64,000 bases of DNA from Plectrocnemia conspersa (GCA_009617715.1 VTFK01000146.1:744001-808000), one strand, 5' to 3'; numbered from the stretch's first letter, positions 23,929-35,220 are shown. Program-made: numbers and translations. Notes: generated from the sequence alone by a model not told the origin.

Positions 23929-24187
23929 CAGTGGCGTAGCTATGGGGGGCGGGCCGCCCCGGGCGGCACTTGCTTGGGGGCGGCATATTCGCGATGGAAT
24001 CACCTAGTGTGGTTCTTAACCATGAATAAACTAAAATTTATATAAATCTACGAATAGCAAGAGCTTAACAATAATCAATTTATTATTTTAAGAAATTCTA
24101 ACTTTATGACCCTGCAAAAAATGTATGGGGGGGGGGCGAAAATTTGAAGGATTGCCCCGGGCGGCACATAACCTAACTACGCCACTG
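23929..24187. mobile_element. hAT-type MITE with 8-bp target duplication
   Basis: The left tip CAGTGGCGTAGCT and the right tip (read inward) CAGTGGCGTAGTT form 13-bp terminal inverted repeats. Both sides carry the identical 8-bp flank AGTTGATG (23921-23928 and 24188-24195), the length made by hAT transposases. CCCCGGGCGGCA occurs near both ends and a G-run sits at about 24127. The element is 259 bp and non-coding, so it depended on a transposase elsewhere. The intact duplication suggests a fairly recent insertion compared with the other relics here. Confidence 0.95.
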
Positions 24188-24195
24188 AGTTGATG

Positions 24196-24566
24196 TGTTC
24201 CGCGAGTGATTTTTGTGGAAACTTACTGTTTATAAATAACTTTACCCCCCCAAAGATTTTTTAAACGCAAAACGATGATTTTTAGCAGTTTTGTAAGCAG
24301 TTGGGAAGTACCCGAAAGATAGACAGGAGTATTTGCTAGGTAATGAATGCACATTCAAGGAAAGTGTTTAATACATCTGTTATATAATCTGTCAAATTTA
24401 ATTTTTTTAGGTTTTTAATAACATTTAAAAATTCCCATGAGCTTATTTTACGAATTAAATATTAAATCCTTATTTACTGCAGATGCTTCTATTTTTCTTA
24501 TTAATCTATTTACCTAATTTTTAGTTTTGATTTTTTTATTCTTCTTCTTCTTCTTTAATAACATGA
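24196..24566. other. AT-rich spacer
   Basis: Only a short (CTT)n run at about 24540-24555. Confidence 0.55.
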
Positions 24567-24600
24567 TTAACCCTTATAGTGTGCAAATAAAAATCAACCA
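24567..24600 (+). mobile_element. Possible single piggyBac-like end
   Basis: TTAACCCTTATAGTGTGC begins at 24567, matching the TTAA plus CCCTTT-type tips seen at 42448 and 45342. No opposite end was found. Confidence 0.35.
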
Positions 24601-24879
24601 AAAATGTGTATTATTTATAAATCAATTTTATTAGTTATAGCGAATGATTTTACGTTAAAAAAAATATACATATATATATATATATTAAATATATCAGTAA
24701 TTGGTATGTTACATTTTTTTAAATTGCAAAAAATGCTTTGTAGTAGAGTTTCAAATAAAAGTCTACAAAAAATATTGATTGACATTTTTTACCGTTAAAT
24801 AAAATATTTTTTTATTTAAAACAACTTTTGTCACCAATATATTTATAGAAAAAAAGAAAAAATTTGCTTCCGCTTTTGC

Positions 24880-25050
24880 TATTTTATATATGTACATACC
24901 TACAAGGTTAGACATGTTACTAGAGAATGTGAAATTTATTATGCATGTATGTGTAATTTTTACTGTGTAATTAATTTTATGTGTATAATTCTTTCCATGT
25001 GTAATTTCTCCCTCTTGTAATTTTTGCTGTGTAATTTCATCATGTATCCT
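24880..25050 (-). repeat. Degenerate repeat of AAATTACACA-type units
   Basis: Read on the minus strand, AATTACACA-like words recur at least six times. The segment 25017-25037 is identical over 21 bp (inverted) to 13658-13678, so the two loci share a repeat family. The minus frame 24763-25125 is created by this repeat. Confidence 0.65.
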
Positions 25051-26150
25051 TATAATATATACTATATATATAATAGTTTTCAATAAATTAATAGAAGGCA
25101 ACAGAAAACAACTCATTTTAAACAAATAATTATTTTACTCATACACATGAGCAGAGGATAATATAATTTATTTAACTTTTAAATAATATTTTTTTATAAA
25201 TAATAATAAAGTATTGACTTCTTTTAAGAGCTTTTAAAACCAAATTTTAGATTCTCTTTATTGAAAATACAAATTAAAGGAATATTAGGACGTAATTATT
25301 ACAGTAAATATAAATTAAATATGTTAATATTTTATATACCTTATTTGATTTATTTATTTATTTTAGAATTATTAATAAATAAAATAGAAAATACATAACA
25401 CATTGCAAATAAAAATGTTCATATTACTAATATTTAATGTAAAATAATTGCAAATTTGCATAAATTATTTTAAAATGATTTATAAGGAAAATACTTTATA
25501 ATCAATGCTTTATTGATATTTTAAAAAATAAAAACATTATAATTAAAAATAAAACAATATTATTTTAGTATAAACTAGAATTACTAGAATGTTAATTTCT
25601 TTATAACATTGGTTATGACAAATGTAATACATATATTAAAATATTTATAAAAAACGTCTTATATTAAATAATATTTTTCTTTAAAAATTTGTATCAAAGG
25701 TTCTTATTTTTTTGTTGTTGAATACATACAAGATATTCTGCTCAAGTAGCTAATTATTAGAGAACTATCAATACCATGATCGATTTTAATTATCCATCAT
25801 TATAATCATCAGTAAGATTAAGAAATCTAGGTAAACCTAATCTGTAATTATTTAATAATCACTAATCTTAAACTCCCAGACAAAATATTTTTTTTTTTTA
25901 AATACCAAAGTGCATATGTGATTCAAACCCAGAGACTTAAAACTATCGTCTATCGTACTGGTTATTTTAAAATCCAGTATATAATTTAAAATCAGCAATA
26001 AATCCGAATACAAATAAGGACAAAGAGATTATTGTTTTATATATAAACCTCAATAAAAAATTTAATTAATGAAATCTTACAGAAGTTTTTTCTCAAATGG
26101 TATTGAATTATATTTAACATTTTATTAATATTAGCGTATCTAGACAAATT
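25051..26150. other. AT-rich desert with one SINE trace
   Basis: GGGTTTGAATC on the minus strand (25920-25930) is a B-box-like word, possibly an old SINE. Otherwise nothing. Confidence 0.5.
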
Positions 26151-26470
26151 AGATAATGAGGATGACATTTTGAAAGCCTATAAAACAAATAACTTGAATT
26201 GTAACCTCATCGTGAACCGTTTGAACAGGTGTTAAATAATTCATAGGGCATTCCACAGGTGGCGTTGGAAAATTTGCGAACGACGCCCCTTAGAATCGGA
26301 CTCCCATAAAAGGGCGCCGTCACGTGCTACGGCTATTTAAATGCACGGGAAGACGGAACCAGGAAACGTGTAATATGTTTGCAACTTTGAAAATTATTCA
26401 CATGCAATACCACATGCTGAGAATTAAGATGAGTTTCCACGAATCAAGCTTTCATAGACATATTTGGACA
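26151..26470. promoter_or_regulatory. Island with three E-boxes
   Basis: CAGGTG at 26226-26231 and 26256-26261 and CACGTG at 26321-26326 lie within 100 bp in a CpG-rich block. CATAAAAGGGCG at about 26305 resembles a TATA element. Sites of this form bind bHLH or Snail/Zfh factors. Inferred enhancer or promoter. Confidence 0.4.
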
Positions 26471-27015
26471 TGCTGTAGTATATGTAACGAATAAATTTGT
26501 CATCAAATCCACAAAGACATAAAATAATACTGTAAGATATGAGCTTTCAAAAATTTAATAAAACATATAATGGATTATCATTAACGCCATTGAAAAAATA
26601 TGCCAATTACATATTTTAGCATACAACTATTAAGAGACACGTTAAAATATTTTATTGATTAAATATGGAGATTGTTAAATGCTCTACGCCTAGTTGACAT
26701 TTACGAACCAAATATGTAAATTTTAGAAATAATTAAAACACGGTTGACGTTATGTAACACTTTTATTAGCTATCAAGGAATAAGCTTTTCGAAAGAACAA
26801 CTTCTCAGCCACTTTTAGTCATTACTACTTTTTTATAAATTAATTTAGAACACGAGATATTGTTTTAGGGCCCTTTGGTATATGATATAAGCGATAGTAT
26901 TAAAAACATAATTTTATATTTGGTAAAAAGTCAACAGATTAGACGTCTGTCTGTACTTTTTCTTCTGCTTATTTTACCCTGAGAGATGAGTTGGCTTACT
27001 ATGTTTTGGCATTGA
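26471..27015. other. AT-rich spacer
   Basis: No feature seen. Confidence 0.55.
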
Positions 27016-27190
27016 GCTAATGAAAGTTTTAAAACTATATTTAATTTAAGAACTTTTATTATGTCATGTTAAATTTAGTTATTTCATGTAGGTTAGGTTT
27101 CGGATTGAAGAGTAAATGGACGCTTCGCAACTGTCAAATTGAATTTTATAGATATATAATTTCAATAGCGCCTATAATTTCACTAGCGAC
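27016..27190 (+). mobile_element. Diverged copy of the 14-kb foldback family (internal part)
   Basis: Blocks CTAATGAAAGTT, AAAACTATA, AACTTTTATT, then a GGATTGAAGAG/AAATGGACGCTTCGCAACTG stretch line up in order with 14200-14320 (AAATCGACGTTTCGTAACTG there). A 24-bp insertion interrupts this copy. I did not find inverted ends around it. Confidence 0.6.
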
Positions 27191-27985
27191 ATATAATTAG
27201 ACATATAATTGCAAGAACAGCATATTTCCGATAATATTACATTGAAAGGACGTATTTTAAAATATATTTTCGGGATAGATTTTTTTGAGGGATGATTCGA
27301 GAATTTCTGGTTTAGAATAAAGGACATCATTTCTATTTTTTTAGGGAAGAGGATAAAAGTTTGCCAGTTAGTGGTAGTTTTTTTTATATTTTAATTTCAT
27401 TAGATTAGATTCGTTATATTTCATTAAATCCAATGCTTTTTTTCGGGCCAAATTTAGGGAGGAGGGGAGGGCAAATGACTTCACCTTACTATTCAAAATG
27501 ATGTCCCTTTGAGGGAGAGGGAATATAACGAAAACTAAATAGTGCTAAACTAGATTTTTTTACATTGTTTTTTTTTTTAATTGAAGTTTATTTTTGACAT
27601 ATTAAAGACACCCTGAAAAATCGCACTATGGCTTATTTTCGAAGTAAGTCATATTTTCAGCGATATAATACTAAATTACGTCTATCGTTTCTTCTAAAAA
27701 ATCACAAAAAAATAAATGAACAATATATATTACAATTATGCTTTTAAATTACAAAATATGCTTATTTTTAATATTTATGCAAATCTGTTTTACCAAATAT
27801 CAATACTGTGCTAATATAGTATATAAAGCAGCAATAACAATATACATGGCAATGGCACAACATGTGTGCCATCGGCCTGGATAATCATGTTTCCGCCAGC
27901 AGTTACTATCCTTTGACACAACCTCTGTGCCACGTTGTTGTCAATCATTATTATTCTACGGTACAACGCAATTATTATTTTTCTA
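27191..27985. other. AT-rich spacer, last part of moderate GC
   Basis: At 27850-27975 a GC-normal patch contains a near-palindrome (GGCACAACATGTGTGCC). It also has an ACGTTGTTGTC word shared with the tandem array that follows, so it may be a fourth, mostly lost unit. Confidence 0.4.
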
Positions 27986-27989
27986 TTAA

Positions 27990-28985
27990 AATGCAGGGAT
28001 AATCAACTTTTTTAATAAAAAATAATCTAATTATTTTTGTCTTTGTTTTATAGTAAAAACGTTGTTGTCATCTAATGAAGAACATGCCGCGGCATGTATA
28101 ATGTTAATGTATTTATTAGTGGATATAATTCAAGAGATAATAAGAACACGTTCTTCAATGTATTTTTTTTATACTCAATGTAAAAATGTTAATCAACAAT
28201 GCGCTCATTTTTATTTTTTATTACAAATATGTTGAGGTTTAAATTCAGGTATTCTCAAATTTTTTCATAAAAAATATACTGACTGTTTTTTTTTCATTTT
28301 TTAGTCAACAAGTTGTTGTCATCTGGTGAAGTTTAACCATGTAACTACGCGGCACGTATAATGTTAATATAAACAGGTACATTTATTATTGGAAATTTTA
28401 AAAGATAATGATAAGCACAAAATAATATCTTGTTGTTAAATGTATTTTTTTAATACTAAAATGTTATTAATAATTTAATGAAACTTTAATGAACTATTAT
28501 ATTTATTAAATAAGAAAATAGTTATTTATTTTAATCTGAAGCCTGTATAAAATAAAAATATAGATTATTATAATATCTGGTTTGATTTTTTCAAAACGGA
28601 TATTGCTTAATTACTAATGATAGAATATATGTTGAAATTTAATTCTTAATTTTTTTAATAAAAAATATACTGACTGGTTTTTTTTCATTTTTTAGTCAAG
28701 TTGTTATTATCTAGTGAAGATTAACCGTGTAACGCGCGGCATGTATAATGTTAATATAAACAGCTACATTTATTATTAGAAATAAAAAAGCATAAAATAA
28801 TATCACATTGTTAAATATATTTTTTAATACTCAATGTAAAAATGTAAATGAAACTTTAATGTACTATTATATTATTAATCATTTATTTAAATCTGAAGTC
28901 TATAAATAACAAAAATATAGATTATATTGTTTATTTTTATCATAACAAATATTGTTTATTGACTAATGATAGAACAATACGTCTA
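27990..28985. repeat. Three-unit degenerate tandem array with conserved core
   Basis: Units begin at about 27990, 28230 and 28630. Each has, in order: an AATAAAAAATA tract, a GTTGTTGTCATCTRGTGAAG-like block, a GCGGCATGTATAATGTTAAT-like core (GGC at 28091, 28361 and 28738), a TTTATTATTRGAAAT block and an ATGATAGAA tail. Core spacing is 270 and 377 bp. In unit 1 the core carries a perfect 16-bp palindrome ACATGCCGCGGCATGT (28082-28097). The AT parts have drifted strongly while the GC-richer core stays readable, which may mean selection or simply slower visible decay. No open frame. Identity unknown. Confidence 0.8.
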
Positions 28986-29139
28986 TTTTTATTTTTATTG
29001 CATATATTTTAATATTTCACATTCTTGTATTAGTCATACATATTTAAAAAAATGTAGTTAAAAATTTATTTTAATTAAAATAACACTAATATTTTTATTA
29101 ACAGCTTCTTTGAATGAATATAATAAATACCAATCATAC

Positions 29140-29440
29140 TTTAACGAAGTACCATAACGACATAAAAACCAAATTTGCCCACCGCTTTAATTTTTTGACG
29201 AGTTCGCCATTCGAAACTATTTAAAACTTTTTAATGCACCAAGATTCCAATCGTAAAATTTTATCTGCCATTCCGCAGGGGAAACTTTGTAATTCTCGCC
29301 TATATATTAATAATTGGGTAATTGTCGAGGGGATTTAGTTGACGATCCCTGGCGGGTCGCTTTACGGCCTCAGACACTTGTTTTAATATGATCGCAAGGA
29401 AATAATGGTATCTGTTGTCGGATCATACTTTTTTACACGA
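29140..29440. promoter_or_regulatory. GC-elevated island
   Basis: Block with CpGs and homeodomain/Cdx-type words (TTTACGGCC near 29362, GTAATTG near 29322). No coding frame. Putative regulatory DNA. Confidence 0.3.
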
Positions 29441-30060
29441 TCAGTATTCCTAACGTGCACTCTCGTATTTTGAATACTAATCGACTAAGTTTATTTTTTA
29501 CATCGATACTTGTTCCAATATGTGAATATATTATAATATAGGTATACAATAAATAAATTTATGTATACACAAAGCAAAAAATCAAATACACGTCATCAAT
29601 ATTAATTTTTTCTTTTTAAGAAAAATGTTATCTAGGGTAAGGGTTTCAATACAAAAATATATTTTGAGTCGTAATATTATATATTATATAATTAGAAGAA
29701 TATTTCTACGTTTGCTCATGAGTAATCATTTTAGCGCATTTTTAGATATCTATCGATTCTATTACACTATTATTTTTTTATCTAAAGCAAACAATAACAT
29801 CTGTGACTCACAGCTTGGCTGCATAATGATGCCATACTGTCTCATACAATTTATTATAAAAAAAATCAATATGCGCAATATTGTTATATAAATGTTGCTA
29901 TCGTTCGATTGAATTTATCAAAAATGATTTACGGGGATTCACATTGATTAAAATTATTTCATGGAATTTTCACTACAATTAAAGATAAGCGTTCGATATT
30001 TGCGACTATTATGTTTTATATAAAAAAAAATAGTATATTGACATTTGTGAGAATCACTTC
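29441..30060. other. AT-rich spacer
   Basis: The 88-codon plus frame (29625-29891) is Ile/Tyr/Arg-rich and has no domain. I treat it as chance. Confidence 0.5.
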
Positions 30061-30720
30061 GAGAATACAATGTCTAATGAATATTACATGTCACGTAGCA
30101 AAACACAACACACAACTAATAATGGCTTGTCCAAACATGCCTTCGGAAGTATCAACGGATCATATACAGGTCAGTTAGGATCATAATGAAAAGTTCGTGT
30201 TAATCCGAATTTAATCATATACAGTGAAACCTGGTTACGAGCATAATTCTTTATATTATCTTATTGAATTCGAATTCCTCTAGTAAGTCGTTCTTATGCG
30301 TAAGTATTATACATAACTAGCAAGACTTAACCTAACCGACTTCCGAATAGCGGCCAAACTGCCACAAATTTCATATGCCGTCCGGACGGCGTTCGTGAAT
30401 GACGTACGCACGGCGGCTGCTGTCATATACATCTGGCATATTTGCGCGCGATCGAAAAATGTGCCAAATAATCGCAATTTTTAAATTGTCATAATATTAA
30501 AATTACGCTACTGATAATTATAAAAGTTTTTGTGGGCACTCACCAATACAATATCAGTGAAAACTTTTCGGTCGTAAATATTCAATTTACGCAAAATCTT
30601 TGTCGGCTTTTGCAAAATACCATAAGGCATAAAAATGATACTTCAGAATTCGAACACCACATCTGTGACTATCCTAGAATTTGTCGCCATCGATTCTAAA
30701 TAAGAATTCGTTACGGTGTG
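30061..30720. promoter_or_regulatory. CpG-rich island
   Basis: Contains a perfect GC palindrome GCCGTCCGGACGGC (30377-30390) and a GCGCGCGATCG run near 30445, very unusual in this AT-rich window. No long frame. Inferred regulatory DNA. Confidence 0.35.
30232..30305 (+). mobile_element. Tigger/pogo-like left end, truncated
   Basis: TA (30230-30231) followed by CAGTGAAACCTGGTTACGAG is the standard tip of Tigger-type elements. No right tip downstream, so it is a truncated copy. Confidence 0.55.
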
Positions 30721-30939
30721 ACATTTTTATAAACCGATCTAGGAAAATACATAAGGATATTCGAAACGATTTTTTAACAAAATCAAGTACTACTAATTAT
30801 TTTTTAATTATTTAATTTTATATGAAAAAAAATATAATAACGATATCTGTTGGATGAATATACTATCAAAAATATATTTAATCCCTTTTGATGCCCTAAA
30901 ATATTCAAAGATGTCAGTAAGAGTCTGTTAAAGTCCCCG

Positions 30940-31390
30940 ATAAGCATGTGGTATTATAACTTGACCACGTGACCACGATGCAGCGCTCGACGTGCGTGTT
31001 AACCCTAGGACGCCTACGCGCATACTGAAATTGAACCGAGTTACTCGTTCTATCTCAGTTTGCGAAACACCATATCATTATCTATGTCACTCTCTTCACT
31101 TAACATGCGAGAGAGCGAAAGGGGAAGTATCTCAACGCTCGCGCTCGAAAGAGCAGCTCCGACTTCGGTCCGTTTGCCGACAATGTTCGGAAGCGCTCGA
31201 AGTTGGCCAAGTCGACTGAATTATCCACACTTTACCTCCCGTTCTCGGTAACATCGGACAACTTCCGTGAGATTTTAGACCGAACTCGACCGAAGTAACT
31301 CACTATATTCTCCTCCGTCCTTGGCCAACTTTCAGAGAGTATAATGCAGGCATAAAAGACAACCGTTTCCTTTTACATCTTAACACGTAA
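30940..31390. promoter_or_regulatory. GA-rich, CpG-rich island with inverted repeat
   Basis: GAGAGAGCG and GCTCGCGCTCGAAAGAGC words (31108-31156) resemble GAGA/CLAMP-bound promoters and Polycomb elements, and echo the island at 3660-3780. AAGTTGGCCAAG (31200-31211) recurs inverted at 31320-31331, 12-bp perfect arms 108 bp apart. A TTAACCCTAGGACGCC word at 30999 resembles a piggyBac tip but has no partner. Open plus frames (30992-31219, 31060-31251) look incidental. Confidence 0.35.
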
Positions 31391-31406
31391 ATATGTATTA
31401 AAAATC

Positions 31407-31631
31407 TTAGAATAACAGAGCAAAAATATCCAGAATCACCTTGTCTAATATTATCACAGCCTCAATCTGACAACCCTGCCTCTTGAGCCACTTCTGAGTC
31501 GCGAAACGAAAGTAAACTACAGTTTGGCGCCGATCGAGTTCTTTGGTCCACTTTTGCCGTTTATCACCAAAACCGGTATCGATACCGATGACTAACCCTT
31601 TTTTTTCCAGTACACACAAACGTCGGACCAT
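31407..31631 (-). CDS. Unrecognised ORF, 74 codons
   Basis: Starts at an ATG with an A three bases upstream and reads as a plausible soluble protein piece (GLVIGIDTGFGDKRQKWTKE, then TVVYFRFATQKWLKRQGC). GC is normal for coding DNA and well above the flanks. I know no family that fits. The opposite strand of the same island carries a strong 3' splice site (31609-31610), so the island may instead be coding on the plus strand, or be conserved non-coding DNA. The two readings cannot be separated from sequence alone. Confidence 0.25.
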   Translation of the reverse strand: MVRRLCVLEKKGLVIGIDTGFGDKRQKWTKELDRRQTVVYFRFATQKWLKRQGCQIEAVIILDKVILDIFALLF

Positions 31632-31700
31632 TCTACGTCACATCGCGCGATATTATAGCAAAATCGACATTGCGCAATACTTTCAGATTAACATAAAGCC
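31591..31700 (+). other. Strong 3' splice site with possible exon
   Basis: ACTAAC branch site (31591-31596), a pyrimidine tract and CCAG ending at 31610 form a near-ideal acceptor. Two frames stay open beyond it. One runs about 35 codons to TAA near 31702 (THKRRTILRHIARYYSKIDI at its start) and would fit a terminal exon entered in phase 1. No supporting donor upstream was found. Confidence 0.35.
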
Positions 31701-31910
31701 ATAATTGGCGAATGGAACGGTTCCGCAAAGTCTGTGACGACGACGACAACCTTCCATATATACACAAAATAAATACGGTCTGCACCTGAAAAGCACATTC
31801 AATGGCAATAAAACACGTTATATGAAAAAGGAAAAGCCGCTGGTAGATAATTGTCGAGGAATTCTGAAATGTGGGTCTATGCACTGTTCTATGGAATGAA
31901 TGAATGTCAA

Positions 31911-34160
31911 GGTAACAAACTAGAAAATGCGTGAATCGTTTTATTGATCTGAAGATTATATCAATATGTTTTTTAAGTGTTAAACGCTATTTATTGATTG
32001 ATAAGATTATTTTCGGGGATTTTTTAGTAGTCTACTACAAATTTCACGATAGAGCTCTTCAATACTCGAGATTTTATATCAAATTTATTTAAGTATATAT
32101 TGATAACAAATAATATATAAGAGTATCTAACAACAATTACTAGTGATTTGATGTTATTGAATCAACTATTGACGATGAAACAATTATGTTATTTAGAAAG
32201 AGCATCATACAAATTAAAAATGGGCTGAGTAACTTCAAATACATCTACTACTATACTAGATAAGATGAAATTTGTTGGTCCTTATTTGCAAATGTCTCTC
32301 CAGTGAAGTCAGAGTTGTATTTATTACCTTTTATTAAAAACAGTTTTATTGTATAAATTCTACATTAAAAGTAGATTTAATTTAAAGAAAAAAAATACTA
32401 AAAAACCTTTTACTATGGCGAAATCATCAATTTATAATTTAGCACTACTTATTCCATATTATCACTTTATAACTCTGCAAATATATTTACTTTTTAACGT
32501 CATTTCCATTCATATAGATATTACACAAACAGTTATGGAACTATTGTAGATTCTTGATTGTACCATTTTCATTTTCATTTAAAATATTTTATTTTTATAG
32601 TACTTTTTGGTTTCTATTAAAAAAAATCTCTGAACTATTTTATCCACATGAATCAAAAAAAATAATAGTCTTTTAAATGTAATTTTAAAATCTATAAAAA
32701 CCCCAAAAATTATTTAATTTTTTCGTGTATTTATTCTCAATTTCTCTGGGGATCATAATTAAACTGGTCAAAAAATCCTAGAAATTCCTTCAAGTTGTAA
32801 TTTCCTGTACAGTAAAAAGTCTCGAGAATTATTTATTATAAAAAACACAAGATTTTCTAAATCAAATCAATGACCTTTTTTAATATAATGTATTTGTTTT
32901 AAATTAACATATTATTATATACTCTTATGGTATTTGCTATAAATATTTAACATGTTCAAGATTTAATTACAATATAATTAATGACGTATGAGTAAAACAA
33001 CATTATTGACGTCATTTTAACAATCTAAATAAACCTTAGTATCTTAATAAAATATTTAAATTTTATTCTTATAAGTATAACTAATCTCAATCCAAAACAC
33101 GTGTAACACAATAAAAAATAAACAAATAAATTATTGTACTTTACGTCATCTGGACTATTTTGTGTTCAAGACACTATTTTCAGTAAATGAGGAAAAATAA
33201 TTCTTATTGACATTTCTTATATGTATTTACTAAATATACATATGTAAAAAAATAGGAAATATAAATAAAAAACCACAATAATATTTATTGTAAGAATTAC
33301 CTAACGTGTCTTATTTTTAAGTACTCTCTTAATATTATATATTTATACAAAAATTGTAATGTATTTCATTATCCAGTGCTCCTTAATCCTAGAAAATTAT
33401 ATTTTCAAATTTATATGGTATTATAATAAAAATTAAAAAAAATATCATAAGGTATTTTTCAATAGTACCTATAATATATTTTTTAGTTGTGTTTTTAAAC
33501 GTTGCAATTTTTTTGATTTTATTGGACTTTTCGGGCGATGCTGTAGATATTTTAATGATTCAAGTTGCATTAAAAGCTTTAACATATTGTGGTTTAAAAC
33601 ATCGCAATGTATTAAAATTTGTAGAACCATTGATTTATTTTGATAAATTTTACCCTTATTGATCTATAGATAATATGGAATCATAATAAAATTATTCATG
33701 TAATTAAACATATACAAATACTATTTCGAAGATATATGTATTTATTGAAATTGGCTTTACTAATCATTTTAATATCCAAGTAATTCATCTTAAGAACACA
33801 TAAGATTCACTGAGTTACTGTAGAAAAATATAAGTATATTCAAGCAAATTTAATACTTGCCAAAGTTAATGTTTTTGCTTTGGAACATAAGCGTTTCAAC
33901 GCATCTTCAAATATTGAACTTATTGTTTAATTTGTCTATCACAAAAGTAATTTGACTCTAAAATAAAATATCTACATCTATAAATATTTTTCGTATTCAA
34001 AAGAAATTAAAAAATGTATCAGAATCTTATGTAGGTACCGAAGAACTTACAAACTTATACATATGTACATATGTATGTATTAAATCAAAATTACATTTGA
34101 TATAAATAACATATGCCATATACATAAAAATAACGAAAAAAATGGTTAAAATGGTTCCTA
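31911..34160. other. Long AT-rich desert
   Basis: No feature I can support. Frames here are AT-driven. Confidence 0.6.
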
Positions 34161-34278
34161 ATAAGAAAACTCGAGCGGCTAAGGGTAAAGCCCCGGCGTC
34201 AGGCCCAAAATTGTAAGCCTTCTGTGATGCGCGATTACGTTCCTCTCTCTCTCCTATAAAAAAATATTTTTGTGACAA
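34027..34278 (-). CDS. Doubtful ORF with hydrophobic segment, 83 codons
   Basis: The N-terminal part lies in a GC-richer patch (34165-34255) and reads FGPDAGALPLAARVF. It is followed by a hydrophobic stretch (LLGTILTIFFVIFMYMAYVI) that would look like a membrane helix but falls in AT-rich DNA where such runs are common. No relatives recognised. A CT-rich run on the plus strand at 34240-34254 explains the ERE residues. Confidence 0.15.
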   Translation of the reverse strand: MSQKYFFIGEREERNRASQKAYNFGPDAGALPLAARVFLLGTILTIFFVIFMYMAYVIYIKCNFDLIHTYVHMYKFVSSSVPT

Positions 34279-35020
34279 TGGTTGTTCTTCAATTGTCTTT
34301 GCATTTTTTTATTTTCAGTTTCAGTAATGATTTTTACGAATCGATCAATCTTTCCGAGCCACGCTGTACACCGTGTACACAATAAAACCCGTTTGAACTG
34401 CGCATTACGTTTATTATTTAACATCAAGACACGTGCGTTGTGGTTGCACCAAGTGACAAGTGCATGTCGAGTCTTTGAAACTGCATTTATATAAAACATA
34501 ATTATGATTTCAATTTTCCAAACAACATAGTTGTTTTGGTTTTTTGTACCGTTAAACTACCCAGCTCCTCCCTCGCCTACCACAATTTTACACTATATTT
34601 TACTATAGAATCCATCTAAAACTATACACACTATCATAGCACTACCGTAATTGGCGCTTACGACATATTTATCTCGAACGTGTTTGCAAATTAGACAAAT
34701 AGGCGAGTGTGGCAATAATGTCGAGTGAAAACATTGCAAATGCTGTGTGTCGGTCGTTGTGTTGTATGTCTTCAAGGTGACGAGACTTTTCCTATATCGC
34801 ACCATCTATTAATCATTTACTCTTTGTGAAATTAAATCAAAGATGTCAGATTGAGATCTGTAGATATCTAAATGCCAGATTTACATATGCGTAAAATCGT
34901 AAAAGTGAGCCATATTACAAGATCATGAAGAGAGAAAAGCATTATTTATATGCAGGTCCAGGGTTGGGGTCATTATACGTTGCGTGCGTTCACCGTAGAA
35001 CAGGAACAAAAATATCGAAT
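34279..35020. other. Intermediate-composition spacer
   Basis: Short frames overlap on both strands at 34254-34499 and 34593-34805, none recognisable. No other signal. Confidence 0.4.
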
Positions 35021-35037
35021 GTAACTACTAAGTACAG

Positions 35038-35214
35038 CAGTGGCTCTCAAACAATTCTCAAAGAGTACTACAAATGTTAACATATGCTAAAGATTTCGTG
35101 AAGAGGCTTATAAATTCACGTTGAAAAAAAATATGTTGTGATAGTGGCATTGATACAAGTATCCGAAACGTACTGCTGATTGTGACGTCTGAGAGCGAAC
35201 CCTGTAAAAACAAT
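35038..35214. mobile_element. Possible hAT-like short element
   Basis: CAGTGGCTCTCAAAC at 35038 resembles Charlie/SPIN-type hAT tips. Read inward, the right side begins CAGGGTTCGCTCTCAGAC from 35214. The two can be aligned as inverted repeats with a 3-bp gap. No matching 8-bp flanks were found, so the call is tentative. Confidence 0.4.
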
Positions 35215-35220
35215 GATTCC

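Noticed and set aside
24763..25125. 120-codon minus-strand frame, the longest in the window
   Set aside because: Built from a degenerate ATTACACA-type repeat and AT-rich flanks; no domain.
27990..28985. CRISPR-like array
   Set aside because: Units of 270-400 bp with diverged copies, no short identical repeats, and the DNA is clearly eukaryotic.
29625..29891. 88-codon plus-strand ORF
   Set aside because: Composition matches AT-rich chance frames and no splice or domain evidence supports it.
30999..31020. piggyBac-like tip TTAACCCTAGG
   Set aside because: No partner end and no subterminal palindrome; likely a coincidence in the island.
34027..34278. Small membrane protein gene
   Set aside because: The hydrophobic run lies in AT-rich DNA where such runs are common; listed only at low confidence.
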